A stretch of 11,291 bases of DNA from Baffinella frigidus. Taxonomy: Eukaryota; Cryptophyceae; Cryptomonadales; Baffinellaceae. The notes beneath the pieces are model-generated. The model was not told the DNA's origin. It made no database searches and saw only the letters and a list, made by a program, of their open reading frames with translations. The stretch covers positions 81,549 to 92,839 of the forward strand of contig MU647573.1 in assembly GCA_026770585.1 (NCBI GenBank), written 5' to 3'. Below, piece by piece: positions 6,010 through 11,291 of the stretch (the stretch's first letter is position 1; every line of letters starts with the position of its first letter). The position numbers and the translations under genes are program-made.

Positions 6010-6504
6010 GCTACTTTTCAGTCAACTTTTTTTTTAAATTCTCACTTCTCAGCCGACTGCCTTAACTTCTGAATGTAATAGGAAACGTGATCGTGGGCCC
6101 CGATGGCCCCTGTGAGTTCGGTGAGCCCACGAGGTGAGTTTTGCTCGCAGCCTCGACCTGAATAGCTGAGAGAAACGACCGCGGCGCCGCGCGTTTGATG
6201 CTGTGCCTAACTTTCACGGGGACCCCTTGTGAGCCCCGTGGGCCCCATGAGACCCGCGGCGCCCATGAAGGGAGGGATCCATGGCCAAAATGAATAGATG
6301 GACACATCTGAGAGTTGGAAGCAATTCAGCCGCGAAAGTTCGGCAGTAGAATCCTGGGATTTGGGCCGGGATTCTGTTCCGTGGGGACCGGAATAGACGG
6401 AATTCAGGAATCTGGAATAGCTGGAATAGCTGGATTTTTTTACGTACACCGCCCCTAAGGCTCCGCCAATTACCCCGGTACCAGCAGAGAACGCACTTTC
6501 GCCT

Positions 6505-6894
6505 TCACTGTCCTCTCTCCCGCGCTTCCCTTCGGCCATCGCAGCAGTGATACAGGCCGAGCGATGAACTCCTCTCTCCGTTTCTTATGTCAAACTGGTC
6601 AAAATAGTCAACTTTGAGGGCGTTCTTGGAGCCATTTGTCACTTTTGGGAGACACCAAAAGGATAGATAAGCCTCGGGAGCGGCCCCTTGATACAGGCCA
6701 GGCGGTAGCCATCTGTCTTCTCCATCTCGTGGGAAGGCAGTGGATAAAGTGGCGAACCCGACCGAGTCTGTTGATGGCATGGGCTGACACCGACAATCCT
6801 GTTTAAATGAAACGAAATAGCGAAATAACAAAGGCCTTAAAGGAGGTGCTTGTCTGACTGATTTCACTTCACCCCCCCACACAGTCCCTCTCAC
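6505..6894 (-). other. Unrecognised 129-codon open frame
   Basis: The longest plausible frame in this part has a mixed composition, with segments such as FRYFVSFKQDCRCQPMPSTD and EDRWLPPGLYQGAAPEAYLS. A second minus frame overlaps it (6608-6796) and is equally open, which weakens the case. A repeated GATACAGGCC segment (about 6549 and 6689) suggests a local duplication. I recognise no domain. It may be a decayed exon or chance. Confidence 0.15.
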
Positions 6895-7007
6895 CTTGTG
6901 GGGTATCCGTGATCGGAGATCTTATGCCCCGACCATGGGATACCATGAGCCTTAGAACGGCTGACTTGGGTTCGGTGTGTGTGCCAGCATGTACCTTTTT
7001 GGTCTAA

Positions 7008-7271
7008 CTCAAACACCCCAAGAGAACCACCCACTATCCCCTCTTCACGAGCCTCTGCACTGGAGAGCGAAATGCGATCCGAAAGCAAACATGCTTTCTA
7101 TGCAGATCCTTTCTACGGAAGGGCGTGTCGTTGGGCCTTGTTGGGAGAAATTACAACCTCAAGGACCTAAAGGACCTTTCCCGTGGCCAACTTCTCTGCA
7201 CAGCGCTTTACAATGCTGAGGGGAACGTCTGGTTGCCAGTTCAGAAGTCTTTAAGAAAGAGGCACTTTTGA
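7008..7271 (+). pseudogene. Repeat-derived coding remnant, copy X0
   Basis: An 87-codon open frame without an ATG ends at TGA 7269-7271. It reads CRSFLRKGVSLGLVGRNY, then NLKDLKDLSRGQLLCTALYN and AEGNVWLPVQKSLRKRHF. The part at 7102-7176 is repeated in inverted orientation at 7990-8062, where the aligned peptide (RSLLRNGVSLAYVGRD, stop, NLKDLK) keeps most residues. The segment encoding GQLLCTALY recurs exactly, inverted, at 11008-11032. This points to a dispersed element that once coded for protein. I do not recognise the family. Confidence 0.4.
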
Positions 7272-7331
7272 CGTCCTTGCGAATCGTTTCTTCTTTCTTT
7301 AGATTCTTTCGTCCATGACGTCACAAGTGCC
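7261..7331. repeat. Short inverted repeat
   Basis: GGCACTTTTGACGTC at 7261-7275 pairs with GACGTCACAAGTGCC at 7317-7331 (14 of 15), separated by a T-rich spacer of about 41 bp. It lies at the end of the X0 remnant and may mark an element boundary. Confidence 0.6.
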
Positions 7332-7339
7332 TACTCCCT

Positions 7340-7985
7340 CTCCACATAAGGTAAAGTGGTCGTGTATAGCCAATAACGACATCTCAAAAATTATATGTGG
7401 CCGCAGATCCTTACATTTTCCCTCAGGCCCGAAATTTTATCTGGTCGGAAACGATTTTGACAAAGATTTAAGATTGTAAGGGCCCCCTACAATTTTAAGT
7501 CTTTTTGCTTTACATTTTTTTCCAAAAACATTTCCCCCCATTTTTTTCAGCCCACGGCGCACCACATGGCGCCCCCCCACTCCCCGCACCTGAAGTGACC
7601 CCCACCCTCCCTCCCCCCCGCCTGGAACCTGAAAAAAAAAATCACGCTTGAGATGTCGTTTTTGACAGGTTATTTGGATCAGGCGGCTCAAAAAAACGGC
7701 TGTATGACAACTTAATAAACTTTGCCATGTCCCCCGATTGGAACAGCTCCATGTGCTTTCCCGCTGTAAAATTAGACCCAAAGCCCCCGCGTTTGGACCC
7801 GACTAGTGGAAGCACAGCGACGCCTTAAGTAAACTTCCTCTGTTGAAATGCTGGGAGTCCTCAAAATCTAGAAACTAAAGGAGGTATTGTTGGATTCAGA
7901 AAGCAAAATGCCGCACACCGCCCCCTGTTGCTTCCTCGGATGTCCGGCCACCTTTGACTGTAGTTTGCCAGCACCCATGTGCATT
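7340..7985. other. Low-complexity interval without a gene
   Basis: The interval contains T-, C- and A-runs (for example 7515-7545, 7570-7640) and a possible long minus frame made of low-complexity G/K-rich residues. I see no convincing coding signal. GACTGTAGTTTGCCAGCACCCATG (about 7957-7980) is related to a segment near 8220-8244. Confidence 0.5.
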
Positions 7986-7989
7986 AATC

Positions 7990-8279
7990 GCCTTTAGGTC
8001 CTTTAGGTTTTAATCTCGCCCAACATATGCCAACGACACGCCGTTCCGTAGAAGGGATCTGCTTTTCGAAAACGGTTCATTTATTTTCCAGACCCTAGGT
8101 GCGTATTCAATTCCTAAAAAGATGCATGGCTTACTCGAACATAAGGTACGGCTTTTTTGACGACCTTGGGTGGCGGGCCTTAATTCATTCAGGTCAGCGA
8201 AACACGTTCCAGTCACTTGTGACTGTAATTTGAGAACACCCATGGTGTCTGGGGCTACTACCCCAATGGGATCATCCAC
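7990..8279 (-). pseudogene. Repeat-derived coding remnant, copy X1
   Basis: The minus strand is open from an ATG at 8279 and includes TCFADLNELRPATQGRQKSR, CSSKPCIFLGIEYAPRVWKI and RSLLRNGVSLAYVGRD, then a stop followed in frame by NLKDLK. The first two segments are repeated in copy X2 (8393-8574) and the last in copy X0. Conserved peptide pieces across three diverged copies suggest past protein-coding function; the internal stop argues it is dead. The family is unknown. Confidence 0.4.
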
Positions 8280-8354
8280 TCACCCCCCATAGCCTCGTGA
8301 GGGGGAGCCTGGGAATATTACCCCATGTAGGATCCCGGAGTGACTTTACACAGG
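8245..8354 (-). repeat. Inverted copy of the 9930-10042 repeat
   Basis: The reverse complement of about 8245-8354 (CCTGTGTAAAGTCACTCC...GTAGTAGCCCCAGACA) matches 9929-10042 with a small number of differences. It covers the last 42 bp or so of the 199-bp direct repeat plus one 60-bp tandem unit. This gives a long inverted repeat separated by about 1.6 kb. Confidence 0.85.
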
Positions 8355-8392
8355 CATAGATCCGGGAAGGAACCGCGATGCCTAATCGCCTG

Positions 8393-8748
8393 TTCGAAAA
8401 CGGTCCATCTATTTTCTAGACCCGAGGAAAACGGTCCATCTATTTTCTAGACCGTAGGAGCGCATTTAGATCCTAAAGACTTACTTGGCTTACTAGAACA
8501 GAAGGTACGTTTTTTTGACGACCTTGGGTGGCGGCGGGCCTTAATTTATCAAGGGCAGCAAAGCACGTTCGGTGTGCGGTTCTTAAACCTTGTGCTGTGC
8601 AACGGAAACGGTTGGTGAGTGGTCCTTGATCTATTAAGGACCACAACTCAATTGTGGGCTCGGACTTATCTTGTGTACGAGTAATCCCTGTACGGGAGAT
8701 ACACGAATAGATGGACACAAGGACGGGCTCCGTCACATCCCGGTACAA
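8393..8748 (-). pseudogene. Repeat-derived coding remnant, copy X2
   Basis: The interval 8393-8574 parallels 8066-8215. TTTTTGACGACCTTGGGTGG is shared, with a three-base GGC expansion. On the minus strand TCFAALDKLRPAATQGRQK aligns with copy X1. After one frameshift at the A-run, RTFCSSKP...LG...APTV, stop, KIDGPF aligns with RTLCSSKP...LG...APRVWKINEPF. A 31-bp unit (GAAAACGGTCCATCTATTTT...) is duplicated in tandem at 8396-8457. It is broken. Confidence 0.4.
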
Positions 8749-8759
8749 ATCCCATAGAG

Positions 8760-8884
8760 AAACGGTTTTAATTTAAAACTTTCTAGCAATGAAATTTAAT
8801 ACACATAATGAGTTTTACTAGTTAATATTAAAGCATTCGTGTAGTTATTTTCTTTGAATCAAAAGTTTTAAATTAAAACCGTTT
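8760..8884. mobile_element. Foldback element D (MITE-like), related to element C
   Basis: Arms AAACGGTTTTAATTTAAAAC plus TTT (8760-8782) and their complement (about 8862-8884) are essentially perfect. The right-hand interior (ATATTAAAGCATTCGTGTAG and following) closely resembles that of element C (ATTATTAAAGCATTTGTGTAG), although the ends differ. The target duplication is not clear. It is AT-rich against a GC-rich background. Confidence 0.82.
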
Positions 8885-9139
8885 TCACGTGAAATCCCGA
8901 GCCATGAAATTGACGACCAATCCGTCAGGGCTTTGTGGTGCTTTGGTGCTGAGGTGGTGTGTATTACGCTCACAGCGCATCTCACTCCGACCTCAGCATT
9001 AAGAGATAAGAAACAGTCCGCGTCTGAGCTCCGGCTCAACCCACCTGAGCCGAGCAGGTCTGAGTCGTGCCTGGTGCGCAGGGGGGGGGGCTGGCGGCTG
9101 CTCCAGAACGAGGGGCCATGCCGCCCGAGGTGCTTGACC
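8885..9139. other. Interval without a recognised gene
   Basis: The interval is open in one frame on each strand for up to 100 codons, but with no recognisable motif. It includes a G-run at about 9080-9089. Nothing else is supported. Confidence 0.4.
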
Positions 9140-9268
9140 CTAAGCAATAAACACTAAACACTGAACACTAGACACTAAACACTAAACCCTAAACCCTAAA
9201 CACTAAACACTAAACACTCATCCATTAACCCTAAACCCTAAACCCTAAACCCTAAACCCTAACCCCTA
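9140..9268 (-). repeat. Interstitial CCCTAAA array
   Basis: Units of CACTAAA, CACTGAA and CACTAGA grade into clean CCCTAAA repeats (five in a row at about 9231-9265). The array contains a short non-repeat break (CTCATCCATT near 9218). It is the cleanest telomere-like tract in the window. Clustering of the CACTAAA variant at one side suggests variants spread locally. Confidence 0.9.
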
Positions 9269-9772
9269 CACGAGGTCAACCACGCCACGGCCTAGCCACC
9301 GCCCCGTCCTCGCCTCCTCAGTGCACTGTCTAGCTCAGCCTCACTCGGGTTGACCAACCTTGATCAAGTTCACACGCTGGGTTTGCGGTACAAGCTCGTC
9401 AACTTTGGAGCGGGGAAGAACCCGGGCTCACCGAAGTGGTGAGACCAAATAGACTGAGACAGAGCTAGACCGTCCAGTGGTAACTCGAATTGAGCTCGCA
9501 CCCCACACTAAGGACCATTTCTCGGTTTCTAGGCCGATGAGAGCGCCGGCTTTGGTGAGGACACAGTTGATCCAACGGCCTGAGGCGGGCTCGTCCTAAA
9601 GTAGGTCCACGCCAGGTCAAAGGTCCAAATTTGAACGTTTTTTATTTTACTACACGGTCTGGAACAAGGTTGATTGTACCCGAGAAACACGCCATAAGTG
9701 TTGGGGATTGGAGCTGTTTGCCGTCGGAGTTTTCAAAATCTGTACCATGATAAGCCATCTAAACCCTTTAAG
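9269..9772. other. Gene-free interval
   Basis: All frames are interrupted within about 60 codons. Weak resemblance of a minus-frame VFLGYN piece to copia-type polyproteins was seen but not supported elsewhere. Imperfect inverted similarity GTCTAGCTCAGCCTC (9328) and GAGACAGAGCTAGAC (9455) is noted. Nothing firm is present. Confidence 0.4.
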
Positions 9773-9944
9773 TCTGGCGGAAGGGCTCCGCTCGGGCGCT
9801 AGAGACACACGGAGACATCGTGTGCGAGTTAGGCTTCACTGAGAGGAAAGACGGATGGCACGTGCCGAGTCCTATATCTCCTTATAGTGGACGTGACCGA
9901 GGGGACGTGGCCGAGAGGAAGTGACCTGTGTAAAGACACTCCAG

Positions 9945-10064
9945 GATCCTACATGGGGTAATATCCCCAGACTCCCCCTCACGAGGCTATGGGGGGTTAG
10001 TGGATGATCCTATTGGGGTAGTAGCCCCAGACTCCCCCTCACGAGGCTGCGAGGGTGAGTGGAT
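9945..10064 (+). repeat. Two tandem copies of a 60-bp unit
   Basis: CCCCAGACTCCCCCTCACGA occurs at 9966 and 10026, exactly 60 bp apart. Surrounding sequence (GGATCCTACATGGGGTAATAT against GATCCTATTGGGGTAGTAG) is also related. The first unit spans the boundary of the 199-bp repeat. Confidence 0.8.
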
Positions 10065-10273
10065 TGTCCTATTTCCAGAAACTACGCGCGTAGCAGATGC
10101 GAGGGACGTGCGCGGACGGCAGCGTGATGCGCGAGTTGTAGTTGGAACTTGTTGTACTTGTCGGACGTACCCTTAGACTAACTTAGCTTAAGCTGCCTAA
10201 TTATCGGGTCTTGAGGATGCGCTTCTTTCTTGGACTTGACCGTGGAGATGGTTGTTGAAGCGGTGGTTCTTGA

Positions 10274-10304
10274 AGCGCTGACGCCGCGTTTGAGCGTCAG
10301 CGCT
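10274..10304. repeat. Perfect 11-bp stem hairpin
   Basis: AGCGCTGACGC at 10274-10284 and GCGTCAGCGCT at 10294-10304 form a perfect GC-rich stem with a 9-base loop. It lies inside the LTR-like interval. Open frames of 137 codons (+) and 191 codons (-) also cross this GC-rich interval, in regions of overlapping frames with no known motif, and are not called as genes. Confidence 0.6.
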
Positions 10305-11007
10305 GAGTGCCGGGGTCGAGGAGAGCCGCCGGCACGTACGAAGAGGGCGAGGACGTTTGATGGTCGCACGAACATGATGGAGTCGTTCGGAGACGCTGGA
10401 GTCGCTCGCCCACGGAGTAGAACGCCGGCGTGATGATGCGCGCCAGCGCGAAGGAGTGCCGAGGACCTTGAGCACGAGCGCTGAAGCGTTGGAGCTGTCA
10501 GCGTCAGGTGGGAGGGAGCGCTGGTTTCCCGAACCGGTGAGGCTCTCCCCCCCTTGTGACCCCCCTGCGCAGATGGAGTGCGTAACTGCCGAGCGAGGGG
10601 TGCAGGGGTCCGTTGTGGCACGAGCCGTGGCGGTGTCGTTGCCGCCGGCCTTGAGTGGGCGCGCCGTCGTCGAGGGGACGCGCCTTTGTGACGGGCTGAT
10701 TGGCAGGGCTCATAACCTCTGGCGGAAGGGCTCCGCTCGGGCGCTAGAGACACACGGAGACATCGTGTGCGAGTTAGGCTTCACCGAGAGGAAAGACGGA
10801 TGGCACGTGCCGAGTCCTATATCTCCTTATAGTGGACGTGACCGAGGGGACGTGGCCAAGAGGACGTGACCTGTGTAAAGCCACTCCAGGATCCTACATG
10901 GGGTAATATCCCCAGATTTAGCGCGAACAAGTGTGTGCGAAAACAACTCTTATGACCTGGAGTGGTCCTCACATGGTCCTCGCTTTGCCCTAGCGACGCG
11001 CGAGTAG

Positions 11008-11032
11008 AGCGCTGTGCAGAGAAGTTGGCCAC
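11008..11032 (-). repeat. 25-bp exact inverted match to 7183-7207
   Basis: The sequence is the exact reverse complement of part of the X0 remnant, encoding GQLLCTALY in that frame. Similarity stops at both edges, so this is a small fragment of the same dispersed repeat. Confidence 0.7.
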
Positions 11033-11209
11033 CGAAAACTGGGAAAATGGGAAAATTGGAGCCATTTTGTCCACCTCGAGAAATTCATGGTACTAAATTT
11101 CTCAAAAGTTGACAAAATTGCAAATCTTGCCGCGCTCCTAATGTGCAATCTGGGATGTATACAGACGCAATTGGACGCCTAACACATCATATAGAAGGGG
11201 GTACTTCTG

Positions 11210-11290
11210 GACTTTTAGTCAACCCCTTGGGGGTTGCTCCAGAACCCCTGTTGTTCGAGGCTGCTAACAAGACAAAGTTGTCTAAAAGTC
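11210..11290. repeat. Inverted repeat at the window end
   Basis: GACTTTTAGTCAAC (11210-11223) and GTTGTCTAAAAGTC (11277-11290) match in inverted orientation at 13 of 14 bases. A small inner stem AACCCC/GGGGTT lies at 11221-11235. It could be a short foldback element or the edge of one that continues beyond the window. The stretch 10917-11209 has no other recognisable feature. Confidence 0.5.
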
Positions 11291-11291
11291 T

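Larger units (their letters stand above)
9773..10916. mobile_element. Small LTR-like element (199-bp direct repeats)
   Basis: Bases 9773-9971 and 10718-10916 are colinear with no gaps and only about four differences in 199 (98%). The repeat begins TCTGG and ends CCAGA, short inverted termini as in terminal repeats, and contains TATA-like CCTATATC. The 746-bp interior has no recognised gag, protease or polymerase. The size suggests a TRIM-like non-autonomous retroelement, but the ends are not TG...CA, no primer-binding site is identified and target duplications are unclear. A simple segmental duplication is also possible. Confidence 0.5.

Noticed and set aside
6062-6539. Collagen-like G-x-y protein on the minus strand
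   Set aside because: Only a few GP-rich triplets, present in two overlapping frames, arising from GGGCCCC-rich DNA.
9660-9740. Copia-type polyprotein remnant (VFLGYN on the minus strand)
   Set aside because: A single six-residue match with no supporting reverse transcriptase or integrase motifs in any frame.
10178-10869. Long GC-rich open frames on both strands
   Set aside because: Overlapping frames on both strands with low-complexity R/S/A-rich peptide and no motif; expected by chance in GC-rich DNA.
11058-11078. Dinoflagellate spliced-leader-like GAGCCATTTTG
   Set aside because: Only a short partial resemblance with no donor site after it.

Overview
This window looks like gene-poor, repeat-rich nuclear DNA from a eukaryote, most likely an alga or other protist. 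It has many short 7-bp arrays related to the plant/algal telomere repeat TTTAGGG, several small inverted-repeat (MITE-like) elements, and split coding pieces with GT...AG intron boundaries. There are no bacterial-style operons and no tRNA, rRNA or CRISPR signals that I can see. The telomere-like arrays occur in both orientations and throughout the window. At the left edge the G-rich strand reads 5'->3' into the window, the opposite of a left chromosome end. So this is subtelomere-like or interstitial sequence, not a telomere cap.

Layout. 1-640: degenerate heptamer arrays (TTTGGGG, TTTCGGG, TTTCGTG, TTAGGG), a duplicated 41-bp block and six copies of a strict 14-bp repeat. 811-1391: three foldback elements, two of them sharing one TA dinucleotide. 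1410-2598, minus strand: a broken gene whose first exon resembles the region before and through helix S1 of a cyclic-nucleotide-gated/EAG-type cation channel. It is followed by three tandem copies of one S2-like exon, separated by telomere-like introns; no later part of a channel is visible. 2640-4210: weakly coding-like stretches, a head-to-head telomere-like array and a scattered AAAGCTACCCAC repeat. 4293-4946: three more foldback elements, one with a paralogous empty site nearby. 5131-5668: a tandem duplication of about 255 bp, each copy ending in an ACCGTAA-type array. 5922-6009: a nested AT-rich hairpin. 6505-8748: an unrecognised ORF and three diverged copies of an unrecognised, once-coding repeat. 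8760-8884: another foldback element. 9140-9268: interstitial CCCTAAA array. 9773-10916: two 199-bp direct repeats, 98% identical, resembling a very small LTR-type element. The end holds an inverted repeat that may run past the window.

I find no complete gene. The clearest biological signal is the ion-channel fragment: three tandem S2-like exon copies, two with usable splice borders and intact frames, differ at the position where the family usually has an acidic residue. They could be alternative exons, or the remains of segmental duplication at an unstable chromosome region. All functional calls come from reading the sequence by eye; no database search was run.
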